Shown here: positions 47,729 through 56,342 of the stretch, in pieces
Layout: each line of letters opens with the position of its first letter
How positions within the stretch are numbered: the first letter of the stretch is position 1
Notes under the pieces: generated by a model
Told to the model about the DNA's origin: nothing
Seen by the model: only the letters and a program-made list of their open reading frames with translations
Database searches by the model: none
Position numbers and translations under genes: made by a program
Source of the DNA: Deinococcus humi
GTDB lineage: Bacteria; Deinococcota; Deinococci; Deinococcales; Deinococcaceae
NCBI RefSeq assembly: GCF_014201875.1
Contig: NZ_JACHFL010000001.1
Span: 248,001 to 312,000, forward strand
DNA: 64,000 nt
Direction of reading: 5' to 3'

Positions 47729-48775
47729 TCACCTTAGCCTCCAGGCCAGGCCGCCCGCCAGCAGCAGGAAGGCCAGGTTGGGAATCCAGGCGGCCAGCGT
47801 GGGGTTCAGCGCACCAGCCCCCGCCAGCCCCGGCATGGTGGTCCACAACACGTAGAAGCACACGATAAACACCAGCACGGCGGCAAAGGCGGCGGCGCGG
47901 TTGCGGATCAGCAGGCCCAGCAGCCCGGCGGCCAGAGCGAACACCACCGGGGTGGCAGGGTCCGCGACGCGGGCGGCCAGCTGGAAGGTGTAGTCGCGCA
48001 CGCCCTTGCGGCTCAGCCCTCCGTCCGCCAGTGCGGTGCGCAACTCGGCGTTGCTGACCTGCTGGGCAGCGGGGGGCGGCGGGCGCAGGGTGTCGTTCTG
48101 CGGAATCACCAGATCCGTGGACGACTGCTGCGGATTCTGGCCAGGGCGCGAGATCCAGGGACTGTTCAGGGTCCAGATCCCCTTGCCCGAATCCCAGGTG
48201 CCGTACTGCGCGGTGATGGTCTCGTCGCCGCGCTGTACCATCACGCCGCTGAGCTGCGCCACCGCGCTCCCAGCGTCATCGGCGCTGACGCGGCCCGCGT
48301 AGTACAGCGCACCGGGCGGGGCGTAGGTGTAGTTCTCCTGCTTGGGCGGTGGGGGCGGCTGATCGTAGATGGTGTACCACGCGCGGTCCCAGTTCGCCAG
48401 CCCTGCGGGAACCAGGGTGCCCGCGTTGAAGTACGCCACCACGCCCACCAACGCGAACGGCAGCGCCAGCGGCCACACCAGACTCAGCGGGCGGATGCCG
48501 CTGGCCAGGACCGCCTTGAGCTCGTTGTCGCGCTGCATGCGCGAGAAGGCCAGCAGGATCGAGAACGGCACCGCCAGCGCCAGCGTCTTGTTCAGGCTCT
48601 GCGGCAAGATCGACAGGAAGGCCGCCAGCGCCTGGCTGACCGGCGGGTGGTAGATCAGCAGCTTGCCCACGGTGCTGCTCAGGGCGTCGGTCATCAGCAG
48701 GGTCAGGAACAGCGCCACGCCCCCCAGATACCAGCGGGCGATCTCGCCGAGTACGGTTCGGGTCAGGATGGGCAC
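47729..48775 (-). CDS. LptF/LptG-family permease, upstream paralogue
   Basis: A roughly 348-residue permease paired with the next gene. Helices LGEIARWYLGGVALFLTLLM, LALAVPFSILLAFSRMQRDN and VWPLALPFALVGVVAYFNAG precede a periplasmic domain with a Pro-rich insert (QPPPPPKQENYTYAPPG), and three helices end the protein (VVFALAAGLLGLLIRN, FAAVLVFIVCFYVLW). The GTG at 48775 (VPILTRTVLGEI) is preferred over the far upstream ATG at 48838, which would add a Pro-rich non-homologous extension. These permeases carry lipopolysaccharide in Proteobacteria; Deinococcus lacks classical LPS, so the cargo is probably another glycolipid. Confidence 0.88.
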   Translation of the reverse strand: MPILTRTVLGEIARWYLGGVALFLTLLMTDALSSTVGKLLIYHPPVSQALAAFLSILPQSLNKTLALAVPFSILLAFSRMQRDNELKAVLASGIRPLSLVWPLALPFALVGVVAYFNAGTLVPAGLANWDRAWYTIYDQPPPPPKQENYTYAPPGALYYAGRVSADDAGSAVAQLSGVMVQRGDETITAQYGTWDSGKGIWTLNSPWISRPGQNPQQSSTDLVIPQNDTLRPPPPAAQQVSNAELRTALADGGLSRKGVRDYTFQLAARVADPATPVVFALAAGLLGLLIRNRAAAFAAVLVFIVCFYVLWTTMPGLAGAGALNPTLAAWIPNLAFLLLAGGLAWRLR

Positions 48776-48895
48776 GGGCGCGATTCTAGCGGTCCCGGAT
48801 GAGGAAAAGGGAGCGGAAGGCGGGGGTGCCGGGGGCACTGGGGAGGGTCAGAGGGCAAGGGCGCACTTGACCGTGCGCCCCTTCCCTGTTGTCCG

Positions 48896-49747
48896 TTATT
48901 TCTGCGCGCGGTCCTCGATGACGCTGTCAATCATTGCCCGGATGTCCGGCGCCGTGAGATACAGGGCAAGCAGGTCGATGTGCAGGTAGGCCAGCGTGCG
49001 CTCTGCGGCCGGCAGACTGCGGCGTAACTGATCGTTCGCCGCCAAGGTGGTCCGATAGCTCAGCTGCACCACCTCGTTGCGCAGGGCGGGCGCACCCCGG
49101 GCGGGCAGCCCGCAGCGGGTCAGGAGCGCGGCGACGTTCCTGGCCTCCTGGGACACTGAGGTCACGGGGGTTCGCGCGTAGCGCACATCCTGTACCTGCC
49201 TCACGCGCGCTCTGAACTCCGGGAGGCTGAGGTAGGCCAGCGCGAGCGTACCTTGCAGCACGCTGCGGGAGGCTCCACGTGGGGCCTCTTCCTTCCAGGC
49301 ATCATGCAGGGCGCGTTCAAAAGACCGGGTGACGCGGTAACTGACCTGGGTTTTGGCCCGAGTGATGGGCTGACGGGTGAACCAGGGAAGACCTAGCCCA
49401 TGGGCCAGTTGCTGCATCTTCTCCAGGCCGGAGTTTGACGGGAGACGGCTGACGTCCTCTCCACTGGGCCTCAGCCATGGTCCGGGGCGCTCGTTCGACT
49501 GACGCAGGTGCTGGGCCTCCAGGCGGTCAAGCTCGCTGCCGTGACCGCGCAGGAGTCGGGCGTGGGAGTGGAGGTGATCGGTGAGTGTCGGCTCGCCGGG
49601 TTGGCTCTGCTGATACAGGGACCATAGGCCAGCCTTGAGGGTGAGCCCCTGCAGCTCCCGCTGGGTAAACGGGGCCAGGTGAGGCAGCAGACGGGTGAGG
49701 TAGAGACGGGCGGCGTGAAGATTCAACTGGTCTTCGGACTGCGTCAT
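48896..49747 (-). CDS. Hypothetical protein, helix-rich
   Basis: A 283-residue protein from the ATG at 49747, which follows GGAGGCTCC at good spacing. It is soluble and mostly alpha-helical, with many Arg, Leu and Gln: LNLHAARLYLTRLLPHLAPF, LTLKAGLWSLYQQSQ, KTQVSYRVTRSFERALHDAW, GTLALAYLSLPEFRARVRQV and TLAYLHIDLLALYLTAPDIR. There is no signal peptide or metal motif. An internal similarity (LAYLSLPEFRARV versus LALYLTAPDIRAMI) hints at a repeated unit. Not recognised. It begins the accessory patch before the iteron region. Confidence 0.65.
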   Translation of the reverse strand: MTQSEDQLNLHAARLYLTRLLPHLAPFTQRELQGLTLKAGLWSLYQQSQPGEPTLTDHLHSHARLLRGHGSELDRLEAQHLRQSNERPGPWLRPSGEDVSRLPSNSGLEKMQQLAHGLGLPWFTRQPITRAKTQVSYRVTRSFERALHDAWKEEAPRGASRSVLQGTLALAYLSLPEFRARVRQVQDVRYARTPVTSVSQEARNVAALLTRCGLPARGAPALRNEVVQLSYRTTLAANDQLRRSLPAAERTLAYLHIDLLALYLTAPDIRAMIDSVIEDRAQK

Positions 49748-49994
49748 GGAGCCTCCTGCCCCGCCTGCGGTCTGGCGGGGCAGCACACACTGGATCAGCC
49801 TCGCTCACACAGTCAAGCCCGTCCAGCACAGCCTTTTCACACAATCTGCCCCAATTGCATAGGGGGGCTAAGGGTGACGGCAATCTTCTTGCCCGCAGGA
49901 CTCTAGATCTTCTGGCTGGTGCCGGGACGCATGCCAGTCCGGGCGGCAGGGAGGGGTCCTACCAAGCGAGGACCCTGTGCTGTTCTCAGCTGGT

Positions 49995-50552
49995 TCAAGA
50001 GGGCTCAGAAGGCTCGAGGTAGTCTTCCAGGCGAAACCCCTCGCGCCGTTCTGCCAGCAACTCCTGTTCGAATTGCTGTTTCAGAACCGCCGCGGCAGGC
50101 ACGCCCTGCTGCAGCGCCCTTATCAATGGCCGGATCTGATCGGTGCACTGCTGGCACAGCCGGAGTTGATCCTGCTCGCCCAGCAGGTTGTAAGTGCAGT
50201 GTGGACAGATCTTGTCCACCGCCGCGATAAGTTGCTCGGCCGCCCACTCCTGGGGATGCAGTTCCCTGTTGTAGTAATACTCCCTCCGGCGGCTGCGGAT
50301 TTTCTCGACCCAGCGCGTGGCTGCGGCCTGATCCTTGGCCTGATCCTTGACAGAGAGCTGCCGCAGCTGTTCTGTCCACTTATACAGCTCGGAGTAGCGC
50401 TCCAGCGTCCGTAGGCTGACTGAGATTTTTTCCTTCTGCAACTCGGCTCGGAGCCGAGCGAGGGAGCGTTCTCCTAAGGGGAGACGGGCGTACTTCAGGA
50501 AGAAATGCTCGGCCTTCTGTCGGCTAGCCCTGGTCTTGTGGTGTTCAGGCAT
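49995..50552 (-). CDS. Helix-turn-helix and zinc-ribbon protein next to iterons
   Basis: A 185-residue likely DNA-binding protein. Residues about 25-65 (LPLGERSLARLRAELQKEK, VSLRTLERYSELYKWTEQLR) resemble the helix-turn-helix of phage small-terminase or terminase-like proteins. A basic stretch follows (WVEKIRSRRREYYYNREL), then CPHCTYNLLGEQDQLRLCQQC, a CxxC-x15-CxxC zinc ribbon at about 112-134. Its start lies 69 bases from a tandem array of four 21-bp direct repeats, the natural candidate for its binding site. Function unknown; autoregulator, replication initiator or packaging-like protein are all possible. Confidence 0.7.
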   Translation of the reverse strand: MPEHHKTRASRQKAEHFFLKYARLPLGERSLARLRAELQKEKISVSLRTLERYSELYKWTEQLRQLSVKDQAKDQAAATRWVEKIRSRRREYYYNRELHPQEWAAEQLIAAVDKICPHCTYNLLGEQDQLRLCQQCTDQIRPLIRALQQGVPAAAVLKQQFEQELLAERREGFRLEDYLEPSEPS

Positions 50553-50620
50553 GCTTTGGGTTCTCCTGGAGCTGAGCGGACGGCCGTGAGGCGGCTCCCG
50601 GCATGTCGATCCAGCTTATC

Positions 50621-50704
50621 TGTCGGTATCTGCCGCCAATGTGTCGGTATTTGCCGACGATTTGTCGGTATCTGCGCAGGATATATCAGTACCTGCCAAA
50701 GCGC
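50621..50704. repeat. Four tandem 21-bp iterons
   Basis: Units begin at 50621, 50642, 50663 and 50684. The first three share TGTCGGTATYTGCSG, and the fourth is a diverged copy (TATCAGTACCTGCC). The exact 21-bp period places each copy on the same face of the DNA. The remaining bases of 50553-50871 hold no recognised gene; short plus-strand frames there are only translations of the repeats. Confidence 0.85.
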
Positions 50705-50871
50705 TATCGAGAGAATGAAAAAAACGAAAACCCTCTCCAGCACGTTGGGAATAGCCCACTGTTGCATAAGGAGATCAGGAAAGCAAGGTGGAAAGTGGCG
50801 AAAAGAGTGCATCTAGGTGTATGAAAGTGCATCAAGCAGAGGCGAGAAGAAGCTGGAAGGGCTTAGAGAAA

Positions 50872-50913
50872 GTGGCGTAATCCCCCGGTTTGAAAGCCGG
50901 GGGATTACGCCAC
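50872..50913. repeat. Perfect 17-bp inverted repeat
   Basis: GTGGCGTAATCCCCCGG (50872-50888) is exactly complementary to 50897-50913 with an 8-base loop. No T-run follows on either strand, so it is not a standard intrinsic terminator. The bases from 50914 to 51055 show no gene. Confidence 0.85.
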
Positions 50914-51055
50914 CGCCCCAACGGGGGCACAAGTGGCTGGGCGGGGCGACACGGCCCGGGAGTTCCAGACCCGACGCAATAAAGCTCGTGCCTCTCTCCC
51001 GCCCCGGACCTCAAAAAAGCCCCCTCCATCAGGAGAGGGCCAGATCAGTGGTTTC

Positions 51056-51757
51056 TCAACCCGCCTGCGGTGAGCCGGAGCCTTGCCCAGCCCAGCCCCG
51101 GCGCTCGTGGCGGGCTAGCCGCTCGTGCAGGTGCAGGATGGCGGCGTTGCCATGAGCTCCGCGCTCGGTGATGGCGCGGGCGGTGGCGGCGTCCAGGTAA
51201 GCCAGCCGCAGCAGCTCGGTGCTGCTCAGGCCATCGCGGGTGGCCCGGACGCCGCGTTCACGGCGGATGGTGGCGCTGTCGGTGCCCAACACGCTGCGGT
51301 TGCTGATACTGCCCAGCTGCCCGTACACGTTGCCCTCGCCGCCGTGACGGGCCACCGTCGCCATCAGCTCGCGCCGGGCGTCGGTGCTCTCCAGGCGGGA
51401 GGCCAGCCAGCGCCGCGCCTCGGGATCGGTGCTGCGCTCGGCAATCTGGGCGGCCAGTTTCACGTCGCCGCTCATCGCGCGGGTCAGCAAATCCTGTGCT
51501 CGCTTGCGCCAGCGCCGCGCCTGCGGGGTGTCGATCACGAAGGCCAGCCGCGTGAACTCGGCCAGGCTCAGGGTGGCTTCAGGGCCAGCACCAAAGTCGC
51601 GGGCGGGGGCCTCCAGGTCATGCTCGGCGGCCAGCGTGTTCCAGTCGGGATCGGTCAGCCCCAGCTGGGCCAGGGCAGAGGAAGCGAGAAGGAGTCCGTC
51701 GGCGCTGATGGGCAGCCGGACGGTGCCGAATTCAAGGGTCAGCGGAGCGTTCTTCAT
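51056..51757 (-). CDS. Hypothetical protein, possibly phage antirepressor-like
   Basis: A 233-residue protein starting MKNAPLTLEFGTVRLPISAD, a short beta segment like that of some BRO/antirepressor N-terminal domains. It is followed by a helical region: RLAFVIDTPQARRWRKRAQD, LLTRAMSGDVKLAAQIAERS, RRWLASRLESTDARRELMAT. It ends with GQLGSISNRSVLGTDSATIR, RERGVRATRDGLSSTELLRL and ERGAHGNAAILHLHERLARH. The phage link is only a resemblance. It is expressed from a leaderless-type promoter with a pair of direct repeats. Confidence 0.6.
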   Translation of the reverse strand: MKNAPLTLEFGTVRLPISADGLLLASSALAQLGLTDPDWNTLAAEHDLEAPARDFGAGPEATLSLAEFTRLAFVIDTPQARRWRKRAQDLLTRAMSGDVKLAAQIAERSTDPEARRWLASRLESTDARRELMATVARHGGEGNVYGQLGSISNRSVLGTDSATIRRERGVRATRDGLSSTELLRLAYLDAATARAITERGAHGNAAILHLHERLARHERRGWAGQGSGSPQAG

Positions 51758-51763
51758 ACGTAG

Positions 51764-51793
51764 AGTATAGCATAAATTCTGTTAATAGCATAA
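51764..51793 (-). promoter_or_regulatory. Leaderless promoter with direct repeats
   Basis: On the minus strand TATACT (plus 51764-51769) lies 6 bases before the ATG at 51757. TTATGCTAT occurs twice, 18 bases apart (plus 51767-51775 and 51785-51793), covering the -10 and -35 positions. This pattern suggests a promoter bound by a regulator. Confidence 0.5.
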
Positions 51794-51885
51794 TTTCAGC
51801 GGAAGGAAAATGATCGCTGAAGGCTGTACTGGTGGGCTTCAGCGGCCTGTAGGGGGACTAGAATCAGGTCAGGCAAGACCCTTCT

Positions 51886-53049
51886 TCAGGCCATCTCGAT
51901 CCGGTCGCGGCCTCCCGACTTAGCGCGGTACAGCGCGTCGTCCGCCCGCGCCACCAGCCGGGTCAGGTCATCGCCTGCGAGACTGGCACTGACGCCAAAG
52001 CTGGCGGTCAGCGGGCCGACCTGTGGGTGGGGCGAGGACGCGAGCAACCGCTGGACTTCCTGTGCGCGGCGCAGCGCCCCCGCCTGACCGATGCCGGGGA
52101 GCACCAGCATGAATTCCTCCCCACCCCATCGTCCCGGCGTCTCGCCAGGCTGGGCCGTCGCCCGCAGTAGGGCCGCGACGTGCATCAGGGCGCTGTCCCC
52201 AGCCAGATGGCCGTGCAGGTCATTGACGCGCTTGAAGTGGTCGAGGTCAAACATGACCACGCTGCCCCCCTCGCCATCCTCCTGCGCCCCGGCGACGGGC
52301 TCCAGCAGATCAGCAACCCGCTGGTACAGGCGGCGGCGGTTGGCCAGCCCGGTCAGGGGATCGGTATACGCCTCGTGCTCCAACCGCAGCTGCGCCTGGG
52401 CCTGAGTGACGAAGCGGGACTTGTACCACGCCAGAGCTTGTAGCAGTAGCAGGATAGTGCCGGTGGACAGGTACAGCTGTGCGCTGGGCAGCGCTCCGTC
52501 CAGGCCCCCCTGACGCGCGCCCAGCAGGCCCGCCACTACCGCCAGCACGAAGCCCCCCAGGGCCAGCCGCCCGGCGCGGCGCGCCCCGAAGATCAGGTGG
52601 CCCAGCACCGCGTTGGCGATCAGCATCAGCAGCATGCTGAATTGCGTCTGCGCCTCGCTGACCGACTGGCCTGCGCCGCCCACGTACGCCTGGGCCGCAA
52701 TGAACACCAGATTTGAGGAGACGATAATCTTGAGCGCCACGTCCAGCGAACTGCGCCGCAGCACCCGCACCACACCCCACAGGCACAGCAGCGCCATCAC
52801 GGCGTACACCCCGATCAGTTCGGCGTTGGGCGAGGGAGAGCGGGCCTCCAGCACCCACAGGATGGCCAGGACCGGCAGCCCGCAGGCCAGTGCCGCCAGC
52901 GCCAGCCGCTGGTGCAGGGCGTGCTTGAGTTCGTCGCCCGGCGCAATGACCGGCGTGAGCGGGTGGCCCGCACTGTCCACTGGCTGGCCGGAAGGCCGGG
53001 ACGGCGCTGGGCGGCCAGACCGGACCGGGGCCGGGAGTCGCACCTCCAC
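51886..53049 (-). CDS. Membrane GGDEF protein (diguanylate cyclase)
   Basis: Makes cyclic di-GMP from two GTP. The 387-residue protein has about six membrane helices between residues 45 and 205 (LALAALACGLPVLAILWVLE, LIGVYAVMALLCLWGVV, MLLMLIANAVLGHLIFG, LGGFVLAVVAGLLGARQGG), then a GGDEF domain with DPLTGLANRRRLYQRV, VVMFDLDHFKRVNDLHGHLA and the active-site RWGGEEFMLVLPG. The residues before GGEEF (TAQPGETPGRW) lack the RxxD inhibitory site, so product feedback may be absent. The membrane part may sense a signal. Confidence 0.92.
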   Translation of the reverse strand: MEVRLPAPVRSGRPAPSRPSGQPVDSAGHPLTPVIAPGDELKHALHQRLALAALACGLPVLAILWVLEARSPSPNAELIGVYAVMALLCLWGVVRVLRRSSLDVALKIIVSSNLVFIAAQAYVGGAGQSVSEAQTQFSMLLMLIANAVLGHLIFGARRAGRLALGGFVLAVVAGLLGARQGGLDGALPSAQLYLSTGTILLLLQALAWYKSRFVTQAQAQLRLEHEAYTDPLTGLANRRRLYQRVADLLEPVAGAQEDGEGGSVVMFDLDHFKRVNDLHGHLAGDSALMHVAALLRATAQPGETPGRWGGEEFMLVLPGIGQAGALRRAQEVQRLLASSPHPQVGPLTASFGVSASLAGDDLTRLVARADDALYRAKSGGRDRIEMA

Positions 53050-53105
53050 AGTTTAAGCGGTGCGCGGTGTCAGAATTCTGACGGCTTAAGCTGGCCGCCG
53101 GAGGC

Positions 53106-54053
53106 TCAGGAGTAGCGTCCCAGCCGTTCCACCAGCAACGCGAAAAAGCCGTCGGCGTCCACAGCTGTCGCCACCCGGACATTCTTGGGCTGCCCGGTCA
53201 CGTCCCACACATCCGCCACGGTGCGGCCCACGCTTGGCCCAGCCGTCAGGTCCAGGGTGACATGCATGGGCCTGGACACGAACAGGTCCGGGCGCAGCAG
53301 CCACGCCACGGTCATCGGATCGTGCAGCGCGCCGCCCTCCCAGCCGTAACGCTCGCGGTGGTGCTCGGCAAAGAATTCCAGCAGCACCGCCGCGAACTCG
53401 CCCACCCGCGTGCCCAGCGCCCGGAACGCCGCCACGCGGGCCGGGTGCGCGATGGCCTGATGCGTGACGTTCAGGCCGAACATGGTCAGCGGAACGCCGG
53501 ACGTGAAGACGACGTGCGCGGCGTGGGGATCGGCCAGTGCGTTGAACTCGGCGGCAGGCGTCCAGTTGCCGGTGTCGGTGCTGCCGCCCATCCACACCAC
53601 CTCCCGCAGCAGCGGCACGATATCCGGTGCGAGGCGGAAGGCCAGCGCCAGATTGGTCAGCGGCCCGGTGGGGACGAGGGTGACCTCGCCGGGCCGGGCA
53701 CGCACCTGCTCGATGATGAAATGCGCGGCGTGCATGGCTTCCGCACCGCGCGTCGGCGTGGGCAGCTCGGGGCCGTCCATGCCGCTCTTTCCGTGCACGG
53801 CCTCGGCACTGATGCGCGGTACCACCAGCGGACGGTCCGCACCGGCGAAGATGGGCACGTCCGCGCCGATCAGCTCGCGGGTGATCAGGGCGTTGCGGGT
53901 GGTGCGTTCCAGCCCCACGTTGCCGAACACCGTGGTGATGCCCAGCACCTGGAGTTCAGGGCTGGCCAGCGCCAGCAGGATGTTGATGGCGTCGTCGTGG
54001 CCGGGATCGCCGTCCAGAATTACGGGGCGGGGCGTAAGGGAGGCAGCGGTCAT
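53106..54053 (-). CDS. Nucleoside hydrolase (IUNH family)
   Basis: Splits nucleosides to base and ribose for salvage. The 315-residue protein shows the calcium-binding signature PVILDGDPGHDDAINILLAL, VFGNVGLERTTRNAL, VPTGPLTNLALAF, VVWMGGSTDTGNWTPAAEFN, ADPHAAHVVF and a late HDPMTVAWLLRP with the catalytic-loop His. The ATG at 54053 (MTAASLTPRPVILD) is used; further in-frame starts up to 54167 would add a non-family extension and overlap the small ORF upstream. Base preference is not evident. Confidence 0.93.
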   Translation of the reverse strand: MTAASLTPRPVILDGDPGHDDAINILLALASPELQVLGITTVFGNVGLERTTRNALITRELIGADVPIFAGADRPLVVPRISAEAVHGKSGMDGPELPTPTRGAEAMHAAHFIIEQVRARPGEVTLVPTGPLTNLALAFRLAPDIVPLLREVVWMGGSTDTGNWTPAAEFNALADPHAAHVVFTSGVPLTMFGLNVTHQAIAHPARVAAFRALGTRVGEFAAVLLEFFAEHHRERYGWEGGALHDPMTVAWLLRPDLFVSRPMHVTLDLTAGPSVGRTVADVWDVTGQPKNVRVATAVDADGFFALLVERLGRYS

Positions 54054-54165
54054 ACCCCTCATTGTGTCATTTGCGGATTTAGGCAGGTTTAACGTACTGC
54101 CTTTTAGCGCACCCATCGTAAGCTGCGCGCCATCTGTCCCAGTCCCCAACCGATAAACTGCGGTC

Positions 54166-54267
54166 ATGAAGGGCCTGAGAGAATTTATTGACTGGCTCCG
54201 GGAAATCCTGGGCGGCGCTCCACAGCCTCAGCCAGTGCCCATCCCCGTTCGCGTGCGCGACCGCTAA
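54166..54267 (+). CDS. Small ORF, 33 codons, likely leaderless
   Basis: Encodes MKGLREFIDWLREILGGAPQ followed by a Pro-rich PQPVPIPVRVRDR end. The first 16 residues form an amphipathic helix and the rest is proline-rich, an ordered design unlike random sequence. A TAAACT box (54153-54158) ends seven bases before the ATG, matching the leaderless promoters seen elsewhere in the window, and a good terminator follows 57 bases after the stop. Function unknown; membrane-surface or protein-binding peptide is possible. Confidence 0.5.
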   Translation: MKGLREFIDWLREILGGAPQPQPVPIPVRVRDR

Positions 54268-54324
54268 CGGCCCCCATCCTCCTCTCCTTCAGCAGAACCA
54301 TCCCCACTCTTCCCCAACACTACT

Positions 54325-54350
54325 CACCCACCCTTTCCGGTGGGTGTTTT
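54325..54350 (+). terminator. Terminator after the small ORF
   Basis: CACCCACC pairs with GGTGGGTG around a 6-base loop and is followed by TTTT. Confidence 0.85.
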
Positions 54351-54446
54351 GCTGGGTTGGGGCAGGTGACCTGAGGGCGAAAGCGCCACAGCAATGTCCT
54401 TCTTTGAAGGGCAGACGGGCGGCGGCGGGGTGGCCGCAAGTCTCTG

Positions 54447-54486
54447 CCTGTCGCCGGGCCATTAGCGCTGGCTTGGCGGCGACAGG
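54447..54486 (-). repeat. 10-bp inverted repeat downstream of glyQS
   Basis: CCTGTCGCCG (54447-54456) is complementary to CGGCGACAGG (54477-54486) around a 20-base loop with its own GGCC-type pairing. It starts 15 bases after the glyQS stop on the minus strand but lacks a T-run, so it may be a Rho-type or processing hairpin. Confidence 0.5.
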
Positions 54487-54500
54487 AAGAGGCCCGCGAC

Positions 54501-56021
<1,521 letters not shown>

Positions 56022-56062
56022 AGGCTGTCCTCCTTTACGGACCTCGCGTGCCAGCGGGACAT

Positions 56063-56316
56063 GAAAACACCCCAGACGGCACCTCTCGGCCCGTCTGGGG
56101 ACGCGAATGGGTCTCCGCGCGGTTCCACCCCAGTTCCAGCGCGCGGCGTTCTGCCGCCCTCTGGCCCTCTTCGACTCTTCAACAGCTCCCCGCCGCCCTT
56201 CACGCGCTGCCGCCCACCTGACTCCCACCGTCTCAGGCTCGCTCCCCGGGCACATACGCGCTACTCCTGCGGATCAACGCTTGGGGCATTGTCGCCCGAG
56301 GGGAGGCAGGGGTCAA
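56063..56316 (-). promoter_or_regulatory. T-box riboswitch and promoter of glyQS, GGC specifier
   Basis: On the minus strand a promoter TTGACC (56316-56311), 17-base spacer, GACAAT (56293-56288) precedes a leader of about 220 bases. Stem I can pair CGCG and GCCC arms, leaving GGC (56211-56209) followed by A in the specifier loop position, a glycine codon. The T-box TGGGGTGGAACCGCG is at 56132-56118. A terminator with CCCCAGACGG/CCGTCTGGGG and TGTTTT (56100-56063) follows. Uncharged tRNA-Gly(GCC) should pair with the specifier and the T-box bulge to prevent termination and raise synthetase expression. Confidence 0.88.
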
Positions 56317-56342
56317 GGGGTGCGTCCCTGGCCCACCGGGCA

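Noticed and set aside
46234..47868. 544-codon plus-strand frame antisense to the secreted protein and permease genes
   Set aside because: His/Gln/Arg-rich composition typical of antisense to GC-rich membrane-protein genes. The opposite strand has clear LptF/LptG-family features.
50603..50824. Plus-strand frame with repeated Cys-Arg-Tyr-Leu phrases
   Set aside because: The peptide repeats are only the translation of the 21-bp iterons; 21 is a multiple of three, so any frame looks repetitive. There is no ribosome-binding site.
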